Below, piece after piece: positions 6,643-16,157 of a stretch of 64,000 nt of DNA (position 1 is the first letter of the stretch; every line of letters begins with the position of its first letter). Source of the DNA: Natronospira bacteriovora (GTDB lineage Bacteria > Pseudomonadota > Gammaproteobacteria > Natronospirales > Natronospiraceae); the NCBI RefSeq assembly GCF_030848495.1, contig NZ_JAVDDT010000008.1:105001-169000 (forward strand), written 5' to 3'. Position numbers and translations under genes: made by a program. The notes beneath the pieces are model-generated. The model had not been told where the DNA came from and searched no databases. It worked only from the letters and a program-made list of their open reading frames with translations.

Positions 6643-8931
6643 TCAGAAATCGAACTTCACACCGGCCCAGACGGTGCGCGGCATGCCAGGACGCACGCCA
6701 GCCGGACGGCGGGCAGCGACATAGGTCTCATCGCTCAGGTTCTCGATACTCCCGAACAGGCGCACCCCGTCGGCGATTCGGCGCTCGCCTGACACGTCGA
6801 ACAGCCAGCGGGCGTCGATTCGATCCGTTTCGGCGATGGGGCCGGAGCCCGCAGTCGCCCGGGTTTCGGAAACATAATTGGCGCCGGCGCGAATCAGCCA
6901 GTCACCGGCGATGGCCGCGAGACTGATGTTCAGCTGATCGGAAGGAATCTGCGGCAGCTCGTCACCCCGGGTCACCTCACCCCACTCGTCGAAACCGCTG
7001 CCGAAGGATTCCTTGAATTCGGCGCTGGTGCGGGTATAGGCGACTTCCAGCGGAAGGTTGAGGCCGGTGGCCATCAGGCGGGAAAGATCGTAGCGGCCCA
7101 GCACTTCCAGGCCGAGCACATCCACCTTGCCGCCGTTGAACTGATCCCCCACCTCGCAGTCGGCGCCACTGGCTGCGGTGCAGGTACCGACCATGTTGTC
7201 ATAGGCGGTAAGAAAGCCAATCACTTCCAGGCTGAGACCGTTGTTCTGGTAACGGATGCCGGTCTCATAGTTGATGGAGCGCTCTTCGTCCACGTCCGGA
7301 TCGGCGCCCGCCGGCGAGAAGCCCCGGTGAATGCCAAGGAAGCTGCTGAGGGCGTCACTGTGGCGGTACACCGCGCCCAGACCGGGCGTCACCACGCTGT
7401 AGCTGCCGGTGCGCACGCGATTGATCACGTCCCGGGTGGCATCTTCACCCTGCTGATAATCCGTGCGCTCGATCTCGATGTCTTCGAAGCGCACACCCGG
7501 GATGACGGTCCAGTTCCCGCGGCGCATGCGGTTCTGCACATGCAGGGCCAGGGCCGTGGCCTCGGTGACACGGTTCGTGGTGCTGCCCGGGATGCCGGAT
7601 TCGGCACCGGCCTCACTGCCGGGGCTGACCAGGCGCATCATGCGATTGGACATGCTATAGGTGTCCTGCCACTGCAGGCGGTCTTCGTTGTCCTGATGAT
7701 AGCGGACGCCGACTTCGAGCTGGTTGTTCCAGTTTCCGGCCTCGAAGATGGTATCAAAGACCGACTGCACACCACGGGAGTAGTAGGTGCGGTTATTGGC
7801 CCGGACATTGCCGCGTGCATCACCGCCCTCACCGTGGATCCAGGCCATTTCGCCAACGTGGTTATCCGGGTCATCCAGGATGGTGCTGATGCCGACGTAG
7901 CTGGGCGTACCCTGCCCGTCCCAGACCTCGTGGAGCTTGTACCAGTTGCGGGCGGAGTCGGCGTTGTACAGCGTGGTGGTCAGATTGCTGCGCGCACCCA
8001 GTTCGATGCTGTGACGCAGGGAGACCCGATCCTGTTCGGTATTGATTTCGTCCAGCGCGGAACCGGCATAACGGCGAAAGGGCGTTGCTGAATAATCGGC
8101 CTGGGTCAGACCGAGGTAGGTATCGTGAATGGTGCGATCCTGGGTGGCGAACATGAGCTCGATCTCCTGGAATCGCTCGCCTCCGTTGGGGCGCCACTGC
8201 AGCTTGCCCATCAGATCCCGCTGCGCAAATCCGATGTCGGGATCCGGCATGCGGTTGTCCCGGCGCTGGGCCACGTCCAGCACCTTGAAGCCTTCACTGC
8301 CTGAATCCCAGGCTTCCAGCAGCCAACCGAGATTGCCGGAGCGGCCGCCGACGGTGGCGTGATGCCGGTAGCCTCCACGACTGCCGTACATCAGGCTGGC
8401 GCTGGCCTCGCTGGCCTCGGGCACCGGCGCGGTAATCATGTTGAGGGCACCGGAGGTGGTGTAGGGGCCATACTGGATGGCGCTGGAGCCCTTGCGCACT
8501 TCCACCTGGCGCATGCGCGCCATATTGGGTGAAACATAGGCGGCCGGCGCACTGTAGGCCGCCGGAGCGGCGAGGACACCGTCCTCCATCACGGTGATCC
8601 GGCCGGAGCGCTCAAGGCGCGAACCGCGGATGGAGACGTGCGGGAACAGACCGAAACCTTCTTCCTCGTGGATGTAGACGCCGGGAACGGAACGCAGGAT
8701 GCGATGGGGGTCACTGTAGCCGCTTCGTTCCAGCTCTTCCTCGCCGATGACATGAGCCGACCCGGGGATTTCACGAATGGCATCGCGGCTGCCGGTGATG
8801 CTGATCCGCTCGAATACGCGCGGGTCGAGCTGGATGTCGGCATCAAGGTCATTCTCGGCCTGGACAGGAGCGGACAGCAACAGGCCCGCGGCCAGGAGCA
8901 GTGCAAGGGGTCGTTCAGCTTGGTACTTCAC
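6643..8931 (-). CDS. TonB-dependent iron receptor (FecA/siderophore type)
   Basis: The 762-residue outer-membrane beta-barrel transporter would import a ferric chelate using TonB energy. It has a cleavable signal peptide (RPLALLLAAGLLLSAPVQA, cut near residue 25). A plug domain follows (about residues 45-170), with RISITGSRDAIREIPGSAHV as the N-terminal plug and a GSSAIQYGPYTTSGALNMIT segment. The long barrel ends in the terminal aromatic KFDF. The start is a GTG with GGAGAG 4 bases upstream. A Fur-like box lies about 120 bases upstream, and fbpABC is transcribed just upstream on the same strand. FecA-like homology is suggested by the plug, but the substrate cannot be read from sequence. TonB-like proteins are encoded at about 35.5 and 63.5 kb. 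Confidence 0.9.
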   Translation of the reverse strand: MKYQAERPLALLLAAGLLLSAPVQAENDLDADIQLDPRVFERISITGSRDAIREIPGSAHVIGEEELERSGYSDPHRILRSVPGVYIHEEEGFGLFPHVSIRGSRLERSGRITVMEDGVLAAPAAYSAPAAYVSPNMARMRQVEVRKGSSAIQYGPYTTSGALNMITAPVPEASEASASLMYGSRGGYRHHATVGGRSGNLGWLLEAWDSGSEGFKVLDVAQRRDNRMPDPDIGFAQRDLMGKLQWRPNGGERFQEIELMFATQDRTIHDTYLGLTQADYSATPFRRYAGSALDEINTEQDRVSLRHSIELGARSNLTTTLYNADSARNWYKLHEVWDGQGTPSYVGISTILDDPDNHVGEMAWIHGEGGDARGNVRANNRTYYSRGVQSVFDTIFEAGNWNNQLEVGVRYHQDNEDRLQWQDTYSMSNRMMRLVSPGSEAGAESGIPGSTTNRVTEATALALHVQNRMRRGNWTVIPGVRFEDIEIERTDYQQGEDATRDVINRVRTGSYSVVTPGLGAVYRHSDALSSFLGIHRGFSPAGADPDVDEERSINYETGIRYQNNGLSLEVIGFLTAYDNMVGTCTAASGADCEVGDQFNGGKVDVLGLEVLGRYDLSRLMATGLNLPLEVAYTRTSAEFKESFGSGFDEWGEVTRGDELPQIPSDQLNISLAAIAGDWLIRAGANYVSETRATAGSGPIAETDRIDARWLFDVSGERRIADGVRLFGSIENLSDETYVAARRPAGVRPGMPRTVWAGVKFDF

Positions 8932-9050
8932 GATTCTCTCCAGCAGTCTTGAGGGGTTGTCGAATCACCCGGTTTCCGCCGAAACCGGACTTCCGCGGCC
9001 GTCAGTGACCCCTCCGGACGGGGTTGCCTATGCCGAGCGATCGCTAATAT

Positions 9051-9073
9051 AAATGATAACGATTCTCATTTTC
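9051..9073 (-). promoter_or_regulatory. Fur-box-like operator upstream of the TonB receptor
   Basis: AAATGATAACGATTCTCATT matches the Fur pattern (GATAAT-like hexamers in inverted arrangement) within an AT-rich island in otherwise GC-rich DNA. It lies 120-142 bases upstream of the receptor GTG, so a long 5' leader is implied. Confidence 0.75.
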
Positions 9074-9168
9074 AATAATATACTGGATGTTTCCGGCATT
9101 TTCCGCGACAGGCAATCTCTATCGTGCCTGCCGAGCCTGTCTGGTTAGGGCCGTAACGGCTCGTCGTC

Positions 9169-10248
9169 TCAGGCCGCCGGCTCGGTGGGGCACCAGGCGC
9201 CCTCGCTCCCGTTGCGGGGAAAGGCAACGATATGCTCGGTATCCAGCCGGATGCCGATCTGCTCGCCAATTCGGTGGTTGTGGTGGCTGGGCACCAGGGC
9301 CAGCACCCGGACTCCGCTGTCGAGGCGCAGGGTGTAGAGGATTTCGGCACCCCGGAAGACCTTGTATCGCACCTCGGCGGTCATATCGCTGTCATCGTCA
9401 TGAATGACATCGTCGGGGCGCAGCAACACGTCCACGTCCGTACCCGGGCTGACCTCGGAGATCAGACGCCCCTCCAGGCGGCCCAGCTCGATTTCGACCT
9501 TGCCGGGAGCCGTCACCCGCCCGGGTATGAGCACGCCCTGACCGACGAAATCGGCAACGAAACGATTGGCCGGACGATGATAGAGATTGTAGGGGCGATC
9601 CCACTGCTGCAGACGCCCTTCGTGCATGACGCCGACCTCGTCGGCCACGGCAAAGGCTTCCTGCTGGTCGTGGGTGACCATGAGCGCGGTGGCGCCGAAC
9701 TCCTTCAGCACGGCACGCACCTCGATGCCGAGACGCTCACGCAGCTCCACGTCCAGATTGGAAAAGGGTTCATCCATCAGGATCAGGCGTGGACGCGAAA
9801 CCAGGGCACGCGCCAGGGCAACCCGTTGCTGCTGCCCGCCGGAGAGCTCATGGGGCTGGGCCCGGCCGGCATCCGCCAGACCCACGGCCGCCAGCATCTC
9901 TTCGGCACGGGCTCGACGCTCGCGCCGGCGACCCTCGCGCAGCCCGAAGGCGACGTTGTCGCGGGCGTCCAGATGGGGGAACAGGGCGTAATCCTGGAAA
10001 ACGATCCGGATATCTCGGTGTTCCGGCGGCAAGGTGAAAGCGCGATGGCTGACCACCCGGTTGTCCAGCCGCACTTCACCCGCATCCACCGATTCGAATC
10101 CGGCAATGACGCGCAGCACCGTGGTCTTGCCACAGCCGCTCGGCCCCAGCAGACAGGCGATCTGTCCGTGAGTAAGGTGCATGGTCAGGCCTTTCAGCAC
10201 CGGCTGCCGGTGGTAGGCCAGATGAATGTTCTGAAGTTCAAGCAGCAT
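9169..10248 (-). CDS. fbpC: Ferric iron ABC transporter ATP-binding protein FbpC
   Basis: This is the ATPase of a periplasmic ferric-iron importer. The 359 residues contain Walker A GPSGCGKTT (about residues 34-42), the ABC signature LSGGQQQRVALARAL, Walker B LILMDEPF and the switch His in VTHDQ. A C-terminal TOBE-like regulatory part follows (about residues 235-359), as in FbpC/PotA-type ATPases. Its start overlaps the fbpB stop by 11 bases, so translation is probably coupled. It ends about 95 bases before the receptor's Fur site. Confidence 0.93.
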   Translation of the reverse strand: MLLELQNIHLAYHRQPVLKGLTMHLTHGQIACLLGPSGCGKTTVLRVIAGFESVDAGEVRLDNRVVSHRAFTLPPEHRDIRIVFQDYALFPHLDARDNVAFGLREGRRRERRARAEEMLAAVGLADAGRAQPHELSGGQQQRVALARALVSRPRLILMDEPFSNLDVELRERLGIEVRAVLKEFGATALMVTHDQQEAFAVADEVGVMHEGRLQQWDRPYNLYHRPANRFVADFVGQGVLIPGRVTAPGKVEIELGRLEGRLISEVSPGTDVDVLLRPDDVIHDDDSDMTAEVRYKVFRGAEILYTLRLDSGVRVLALVPSHHNHRIGEQIGIRLDTEHIVAFPRNGSEGAWCPTEPAA

Positions 10249-11926
10249 GGGCGTCCTCCTCGACCACGTCCCGGTGCATGGCCAGCCGTCTGCCCTCTTC
10301 CAGGCGCCGGGTGAGCAGAATGACCGGCACCAGGCCGACCAGCACCAGGGTCACTGCCGGCAGGGCGGCCCGCTCCCAGTGCCCCTCCACCGTCAGCTCA
10401 TAGATACGCACCGCCAGGGTGTCCCAGCCAAAGGGACGCATCATCAGCGTGATGGGCATTTCCTTCATCACGTCCACAAAGACCAGAATGGCGCCGGTAA
10501 TGAGGCCGCCACGCACCAGCGGCAGATGCACCTTGCGAATGAGCCCAAGCGGCCCCAGCCCCATGCCGCGAGCCGCGTCATCCAGGTTGCTGGACACCCG
10601 CATCAGGCTGGCATTGACCGGACTGTGGGCCACGGCGAGAAAACGACCCACATAGGCCACGATCAGCCCCAGCAGGCTGCCCTGGAGCAGAATGATGAAG
10701 CGATCCTCACCGAACAGCCAGTCGCTGCCCTCCTGCAACAGGCCGCTGAACCAGATCAGGGGCAAGGCCAGGCCCACGGCCAGCACCGGCCCTGGTACGG
10801 CGTAGCCGACGGTGGCGACGCGCGCCCCGAGCTGGGCGGCCAGGCCCGGGGCCCGCCGGACGGCAAAGGCCAGCATCAGGCCGATGGCAATTGATACCGC
10901 GGCGGCCATGACCGACAGCCCCAGGGAACGCCCGGCCAGACCCAGGTAGCGGCCATCCAGGTAAGCCAGGTTATCGAAGGCCCACCAGAGAAGCTGCCCG
11001 CCCGGCAGAAGAAAGGCACACAGCAACACCAGGAAACAGAAACCGCTGGCCAGCCAAGCGCGGAAACCCTTCAGGCCAAAACGGGGGCCGGCAGCCGCCC
11101 CGGTCTGGGTGTAGCGGGTTCTCTGGCGCGACAACTGCTCGAACACCAGAATCAGCAACACCACAATGACCAGGATCGAGGACAACTGCATGGCTGCCTC
11201 GATGGACTGAAGGTCATACCAGGCCTTGTAGATGGCGGTGGTAAAGGTCTCGTAATTGAAGGCCGCCACTGTGCCAAAGTCGGCCAGGGTTTCCATCATC
11301 GCCAGCAGCACGCCAGCGGCGATCCAGGGGCGAGCCAGCGGCAGGGCCACGCGGAAGAAGCCCTGCCACGGCCCCAGACCCAGGGAACGGGCCACTTCCA
11401 GGGCGCGCCCACCCTGGGTGGCGAAGGCATTGCGTACGATCAGATAGACATAGGGATAGAGCACCAGCACCAGCGCGAGAATGACACCACCGCGTGATCG
11501 GATGGCCGGCAGACCGGCTTCGGCCCCCCACTGCTCACGCATCAGGGTCTGCAGGGGGCCGGCGAATTCCAGCGACCCGATCAGAACAAAGGCCATGACA
11601 TAGGCGGGGACGGCCATGGGCAACAACAGGGCCCAGGCAAACAGGCGGCGTCCAGGAAATTCACAGGTTGCCACCAGCCAGGCCAGCGCGGTGCCAAGCA
11701 GCGCCGTGCCCACGGCGACGCCCAGCACCAGCCACAGGGTGTTGACGATGACTTCGGGCAGCACATGGGCGCGAAGATGCGCCCAGATTTCCGTTTCCGC
11801 CGTCAGCAGGCTGGCGCTGACCACCAGAAGCGGCAACAGCACCGGCAGGGCCAGCAGCCAGGCGAGGACACTGCCACTCAGCCCGCGCCTGGGATGCCAA
11901 CCGTTGCGAAACGAAAACCGGAACAT
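10238..11926 (-). CDS. fbpB: Ferric iron ABC transporter permease FbpB
   Basis: The 562-residue inner-membrane permease is a fused double BPD_transp_1 protein, typical of FbpB. There are about twelve hydrophobic segments in two halves, each with the EAA-type loop: EVARSLGLGPWQGFFRVALPL in the first half and DAARGMGLGPLGLIRKVHLPL in the second. The gene starts 4 bases after the fbpA stop and overlaps fbpC, giving a compact fbpABC operon controlled from the Fur-like box at about 13.0 kb. Confidence 0.93.
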   Translation of the reverse strand: MFRFSFRNGWHPRRGLSGSVLAWLLALPVLLPLLVVSASLLTAETEIWAHLRAHVLPEVIVNTLWLVLGVAVGTALLGTALAWLVATCEFPGRRLFAWALLLPMAVPAYVMAFVLIGSLEFAGPLQTLMREQWGAEAGLPAIRSRGGVILALVLVLYPYVYLIVRNAFATQGGRALEVARSLGLGPWQGFFRVALPLARPWIAAGVLLAMMETLADFGTVAAFNYETFTTAIYKAWYDLQSIEAAMQLSSILVIVVLLILVFEQLSRQRTRYTQTGAAAGPRFGLKGFRAWLASGFCFLVLLCAFLLPGGQLLWWAFDNLAYLDGRYLGLAGRSLGLSVMAAAVSIAIGLMLAFAVRRAPGLAAQLGARVATVGYAVPGPVLAVGLALPLIWFSGLLQEGSDWLFGEDRFIILLQGSLLGLIVAYVGRFLAVAHSPVNASLMRVSSNLDDAARGMGLGPLGLIRKVHLPLVRGGLITGAILVFVDVMKEMPITLMMRPFGWDTLAVRIYELTVEGHWERAALPAVTLVLVGLVPVILLTRRLEEGRRLAMHRDVVEEDAHAA

Positions 11927-11930
11927 GAAT

Positions 11931-12947
11931 CTAGCGGTAACCCGCTCGATCCATCAGCATCACGGCTTCCCGCTGGCGCTCGCCGCTCTGCCGCACATTG
12001 ATATCGTTCTGCTTGAACTCGCCCCACAGGGCCACCTGCGGATCCGGCGGAACGGTCGGGTTGGCCGGATACTCCAGATTGAGCGCACCGAACAGGGACT
12101 GGGCCTCTTCGCCACTCAGCCATTCCAGCAGCTTGCGGGCCCCTTCCGGGTTGCGGGCATGGCGGGTCACGCCGGCCCCGGAAACATTGACGTGAACGCC
12201 GCTGCCGTCCTGGTCGGCCCAGTGCAGGCGGATGGGGAGGTCCGGGTTGGCGGCTTCCAGGCGCCCGAAATAGTAGCTGTTGACGATGCCCACATCACAC
12301 TGCCCGGCCATGATGACCTCCATCACCCGGGTATCGTTTGAAAAGGGATCGGCGGCGAGATTGTCGACCCAGCCACGGACGATCTCCTCGGTGCGATCGG
12401 CCCCGTATTGCTCAATCAGAATGGCGACCAGGGACTGATTGTAGACCTTGCGGGAGGTGCGCAGGCAGAGACGGCCCGCCCAGCGCTCATCGGCCAGCTG
12501 TGCATAGCTGCCCAGCTCACCCGGTTCAACCCGCTCGGGGTGATAGACCATGGTACGCACACGCAGGCTGAGACCAAACCACTGACCGTCGGGATCCCGC
12601 AGGTGCGGCGGAATGCGGTCACGCAGCTCATCCGAATCCAGCGACTGCAGCAGGCCGCGATCGGCCGCCTGCCAGAGATTGCCCGCGTCCACGGTAAGAA
12701 AGAGGTCGGCACGGGTACGACGGCCTTCCCCGGCGAGACGCTGCATCAGCTGGCCGGCGTCACCGGTGATGTAGCGGATGCGAACGCCGGTCTTCTCCTG
12801 GTAACGGTCGAACAGGGGCTTGATCAGGTGCTCCTGCCGGGCGGAGTAGACCACCAGCTCCTCCGAATCGGCCTCGACCGGCGGGGGAAACAAGACCAGA
12901 CAGAGCAGCAGCAACAGCCCGCCCTGCAACAGATGCCGAGAAGCCAT
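11931..12947 (-). CDS. fbpA: Ferric iron ABC transporter substrate-binding protein FbpA
   Basis: FbpA is the periplasmic Fe(III)-binding component. The start at 12945-12947 was chosen because GGAGG lies 8 bases upstream and it gives a clean signal peptide (HLLQGGLLLLLCLVLFPPPVEA). A longer frame would run through the Fur-like operator. The mature part begins EELVVYSARQEHLIKPLFDRY, typical of the family. NSYYFGR near residue 240 has the tyrosine pair used as iron ligands. It is the first gene of the fbpABC operon. Confidence 0.93.
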   Translation of the reverse strand: MASRHLLQGGLLLLLCLVLFPPPVEADSEELVVYSARQEHLIKPLFDRYQEKTGVRIRYITGDAGQLMQRLAGEGRRTRADLFLTVDAGNLWQAADRGLLQSLDSDELRDRIPPHLRDPDGQWFGLSLRVRTMVYHPERVEPGELGSYAQLADERWAGRLCLRTSRKVYNQSLVAILIEQYGADRTEEIVRGWVDNLAADPFSNDTRVMEVIMAGQCDVGIVNSYYFGRLEAANPDLPIRLHWADQDGSGVHVNVSGAGVTRHARNPEGARKLLEWLSGEEAQSLFGALNLEYPANPTVPPDPQVALWGEFKQNDINVRQSGERQREAVMLMDRAGYR

Positions 12948-12987
12948 GGGCAAACCTCCGGAATTGGGGTTGGTAATGGGAATGCAC

Positions 12988-13011
12988 ATGATAATGAGAA
13001 TTGTTCTTAAT
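12988..13011 (-). promoter_or_regulatory. Fur-box-like operator upstream of fbpABC
   Basis: CATGATAATGAGAATTGTTC followed by TTAATTG resembles the Fur consensus and lies about 40 bases upstream of the fbpA start, where it would cover the promoter. Confidence 0.75.
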
Positions 13012-13057
13012 TGATACCCGAACAATTCCGCCGATAAGCGCTCGCTATCGACCAACG

Positions 13058-13600
13058 CTATCGGCGGGAGGTCCGGGCAGGGACAGGGGGCGGACGCACA
13101 CCGGGGGGCGGGGCCGGCGCCTCACCCTCGGGAAAAGCCAGCGGAGCCAGCTCCTGAAGGGCGCGCTCGTACACCCGGCGCTTGAAGAACACCACACCAT
13201 CCAGGGGCTGCCACCAGTCCACCCAGCGCCAGTTGTCGAACTCCGGGTGCCGGCTCAGCTGCAGATCCACACTGGCTTCGTCGGCCACCAGACGCAACAG
13301 GTACCAGATCTGCTTCTGGCCAATACAGACCGGCGTCTGGTGCCGGCGCACGAAGCGCTTTGGCAGACGGTACCGCAACCAGCCACGGGTTCGCCCCAGC
13401 TCTTCCACGTGTTGCGGCCCGAGACCGACCTCTTCTTCCAGCTCGCGGTAGAGCGCATCCCGCGGCTTCTCACCCTGCTGGATTCCCCCCTGGGGAAACT
13501 GCCATCCTGTATGGTTGATCCTGCGCGCCCAGAAAACCCGACCCACGTCATTACACAGGATAATGCCGACGTTGGGCCGGAATCCGTCGCGATCTATCAC
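13058..13600 (-). CDS. rppH: RNA pyrophosphohydrolase RppH
   Basis: RppH removes pyrophosphate from mRNA 5' ends and so triggers decay. The Nudix box [20 protein letters not shown] followed by VGL is complete (G-x5-E-x7-REUxEExGU, about residues 38-60). The N-terminus [18 protein letters not shown] and the internal WRWVDWWQP are typical. The start codon is GTG (13598-13600). The C-terminal 25 residues are Pro/Arg-rich and not conserved. It is followed by the fbp promoter and faces away from the HAD phosphatase gene. Confidence 0.95.
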   Translation of the reverse strand: MIDRDGFRPNVGIILCNDVGRVFWARRINHTGWQFPQGGIQQGEKPRDALYRELEEEVGLGPQHVEELGRTRGWLRYRLPKRFVRRHQTPVCIGQKQIWYLLRLVADEASVDLQLSRHPEFDNWRWVDWWQPLDGVVFFKRRVYERALQELAPLAFPEGEAPAPPPGVRPPPVPARTSRR

Positions 13601-13705
13601 GGTCAGACTCCGTAATCGATGGGAACCCCGATGGGTTCCTTATGTCCCTGATTCTTGCACGGGCAGCGGCGTGGAGCAATGGCGGGTGCGGGCGATGGCT
13701 CGTCG

Positions 13706-13797
13706 TCGTGATCGTAATCGTAGTCGTAATCGGCTTTTTCGAGGGTTACGAGCTACGGTTGAAAGGCCGATTACGATTACGATTACGATTACGATTT
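13706..13797. repeat. Inverted repeat built of TAATCG/CGATTA hexamers, copy 1
   Basis: In the 209-base gap between rppH and the HAD gene, a left arm of TAATCG-type hexamers (13706-13735, ending CGGCTTTTT) faces a right arm starting AAAGGCCGATTACG with four GATTAC units (13763-13797). The arms can pair over about 30 bases. A second copy of the same design lies at 16874-17040. No gene is evident in the gap. Confidence 0.8.
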
Positions 13798-13809
13798 CAG
13801 GATTAGAAC

Positions 13810-14478
13810 ATGCGACTGGCTTTGTTTGATCTGGACAATACCCTGCTGGACGGGGATAGCGATTATCTCTGGGGCGAGTACCTGGTGGAACTGGGTGTGG
13901 TGGACGGCGAGCATTATCGCCGGGAGAACCAGCGTTACTACGAGGCCTACAAGGCCGGAGAGCTGGACATCATGGACTTTCTCGCCTTTGCCCTGGAACC
14001 ACTGGCCGCCCATCCGCGTCGGCAGCTGGAGCAGTGGCGTGCGGACTTCCTGGAACGCAAGATCATGGATCGGATTCCGACGGCATCGCTTCATCTCATC
14101 GACCGGCATCGTGCCGCCGGTGAGCTGCCCCTGATCATCACGGCCACCAACCGCTTTGTCACCGAACCCATTGCCCAGCTTTTCGGGGTCGATCACCTGC
14201 TGGCCACGGAGCCGGAAATGCGCAATGGCGAATTCACGGGCCGGGTGGCGGGAACCCCCTGCTTTCAGGACGGCAAGCTGCAGCGACTGAGGGAATGGCT
14301 GGATGGACAGACCGCCAGCCTGACGGAGGCGGTCTTCTATTCCGACTCACGCAACGATCTGCCGCTGCTAGAGGCCGTGGGCAGGGCCGTGGCCGTCAAT
14401 CCCGACCCGGCTTTGGCCGAGATCGCTCGCGACAGGGGTTGGCCGGTGATGCGCCTGTCCGTCTCAAGGGAGGGTTGA
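13810..14478 (+). CDS. HAD-IB family phosphatase (possible histidinol-phosphatase)
   Basis: The 222-residue protein belongs to HAD subfamily IB. The nucleophile motif FDLDNTLLDGD is at residues 6-16, motif II is LIITATNRF (about residue 115), and motif IV is YSDSRNDLPLLE (about residue 180) with the Asp pair for Mg2+. Members of this subfamily next to rppH occur in Pseudomonas, and I recall one (PA0335) being reported as a histidinol-phosphate phosphatase. That memory is not certain. An alternative is a general serine- or lipid-phosphate phosphatase. It converges with the PhzF-like gene, 17 bases apart. Confidence 0.85.
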   Translation: MRLALFDLDNTLLDGDSDYLWGEYLVELGVVDGEHYRRENQRYYEAYKAGELDIMDFLAFALEPLAAHPRRQLEQWRADFLERKIMDRIPTASLHLIDRHRAAGELPLIITATNRFVTEPIAQLFGVDHLLATEPEMRNGEFTGRVAGTPCFQDGKLQRLREWLDGQTASLTEAVFYSDSRNDLPLLEAVGRAVAVNPDPALAEIARDRGWPVMRLSVSREG

Positions 14479-14495
14479 GCCAGGGCGAAGCCGGC

Positions 14496-15329
14496 TCACT
14501 CCCCGCCGGCGGCGACCGGCACCTCCGGGATGTCGATCACACCACTCATGTAGAGCGTGGCGTGGCCGGCAATGTGGACCCGATCTCCCACCAGGCGACA
14601 GGCCAGCTCGCCGCCGCGTGCGGAGACCTGACGGGCGCGCAGACGGGTGACTTCCAGGCGCTTGGCCCAGTAGGGCACCAGCGTGCAGTGAGCCGAGCCG
14701 GTTACCGGATCTTCCGGCACACCCACCCGCGGCCCGAAGAAGCGCGAGATGAAGTCATAGTTGCCATCGCCGGGGGCGGTCACAATGACGCCGCGCGCCT
14801 CGATCCCGGCCAGGCGGGTCATGTCCGGGTTCATGCCCGTGACGCTGGCCGGGTTGCGGTAGACCGCCAGTACGTCACTGGCCGTCATGACCACTTCCGG
14901 TTCCTCCCCGAGGGCATCGGTGAGCGCATCACGGAGCTCGGCTGCCCCGGGCACCGGCGGGCGGGCCGGAAAATCCAGTACCAGGCGCTCCTCCTCGTCC
15001 ACATTCACACGCAGCTGACCGGAGGCCGACTCCAGGCGGACGGTGCCCACACCCTGGCTCAGGCGATGGCGAATGACCCAGACGGCGGCCAGGGTGGCAT
15101 GCCCACACAGATCCACTTCAGTGCTCGGCGTGAACCAGCGAATTTCCCAGTGATCACCTTCACCCACGATGAAGGCTGTTTCCGACAGATTGTTCTCGGC
15201 GGCGATGGCCTGCATCAGGCCCGCGTCAATCCAGTGCGGCAGGGGCACGACAGCCGCCGGATTCCCGGCAAAGACACGATCGGCGAAGGCGTCCACCTGG
15301 AAGATGGGCAATTGCATCATTAATGACAT
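14496..15329 (-). CDS. PhzF family isomerase/epimerase-like protein
   Basis: The 277-residue protein has the two-lobed PhzF (diaminopimelate epimerase-like) fold by sequence. It begins LPIFQVDAFADRVFAGNPAAVV, and the catalytic Glu lies in NNLSETAFI (about residue 50). GHATLAA and the C-terminal DPVTGSAHC are the other family marks. The substrate is unknown; no phenazine genes are present, so it is not a phenazine enzyme by context. Three possible ATGs (15329, 15320, 15317) lie together and no clear ribosome-binding site separates them; the first is given. Confidence 0.88.
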   Translation of the reverse strand: MSLMMQLPIFQVDAFADRVFAGNPAAVVPLPHWIDAGLMQAIAAENNLSETAFIVGEGDHWEIRWFTPSTEVDLCGHATLAAVWVIRHRLSQGVGTVRLESASGQLRVNVDEEERLVLDFPARPPVPGAAELRDALTDALGEEPEVVMTASDVLAVYRNPASVTGMNPDMTRLAGIEARGVIVTAPGDGNYDFISRFFGPRVGVPEDPVTGSAHCTLVPYWAKRLEVTRLRARQVSARGGELACRLVGDRVHIAGHATLYMSGVIDIPEVPVAAGGE

Positions 15330-15374
15330 CCGTATGAATGGTTCAGGGTATGGATAACGGGATCGTGGCTGAAT

Positions 15375-16157
15375 TCAGCGTGACCAGGCAAGCTGGCGCA
15401 GCACGGCACTATGAAGCCGGCCGTTGCTGGCCAGTATATCGCGAGTCTCAAGATCCAGCGGACGCCCATCCAGCTGACTGACCCGGCCACCGGCCTCGGC
15501 GACGATCACCGCCAGCGCTGCCACGTCAAGAATGTTCACGTCCGACTCCACGACGATATCCACTGCACCGCGGGCCAGCAAGTGATAGTGACAGAAATCA
15601 CCATAACCACGCATGCGCTCGACCCGGGTCAGAAGATCACCGTATCGGCCCCAGGCGTCGCCGTCCTTCGCCAGACTGCCGAGATTTCCGGCCGACAGGG
15701 TGGCCTCACGCAGGCCGCCCACGTCACTGACACGGATCGGCTCATCATTGAGCCAGGCGCCACCCCCCTCACAGGCCCAGGCCATCTCCCCAAAAAGGGG
15801 GGCAGCGGATACACCAGCCACCAGCCGGCCACGATGCATCAGGGCAATCTGCGTGGAGAAGAAGGGCGTGCCGCGAATGAAGCTTCGTGTTCCGTCGAGG
15901 GGATCCACCAGCCAGAGGAACTCGGCATCCCGGCTATCCCGGCCGCTTTCCTCGCTCCAGACCCCATGCTCCGGCCAGTCGCTCTTCAGCGTTTGCAGAA
16001 TCACCGCCTCGGCGGCAAGGTCCACTTCGGTGACGGGGGTCTGGTCTTCCTTGAAGCGCACATCCCGGGCACCCCCGGAGAAGGCCTCATGGAGGACTCT
16101 GCCCGCCGCCTCCGCCGCCCGGCGCGCACTGTCCAGACAAGCCTGATAATCACTCAA
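15375..16157 (-). CDS. Inositol monophosphatase family, HisN-like histidinol-phosphatase
   Basis: The 260-residue phosphatase has the metal-binding motifs of the inositol monophosphatase superfamily: VWSEESG (about residue 66), WLVDPLDGTRSFIRGTPF (about residues 82-99) and NILDVAALAVIVAEAGG near residue 210. The pattern DPLDGTxSFIxGxPxF and the RGYGD motif resemble the HisN subfamily of histidinol phosphatases more than SuhB or CysQ. The start is a TTG with GAGGAG 8 bases upstream; no in-frame ATG fits. Together with the HAD gene 1 kb away it gives two candidate histidinol phosphatases in one spot. CysQ function cannot be excluded. Confidence 0.75.
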   Translation of the reverse strand: MSDYQACLDSARRAAEAAGRVLHEAFSGGARDVRFKEDQTPVTEVDLAAEAVILQTLKSDWPEHGVWSEESGRDSRDAEFLWLVDPLDGTRSFIRGTPFFSTQIALMHRGRLVAGVSAAPLFGEMAWACEGGGAWLNDEPIRVSDVGGLREATLSAGNLGSLAKDGDAWGRYGDLLTRVERMRGYGDFCHYHLLARGAVDIVVESDVNILDVAALAVIVAEAGGRVSQLDGRPLDLETRDILASNGRLHSAVLRQLAWSR

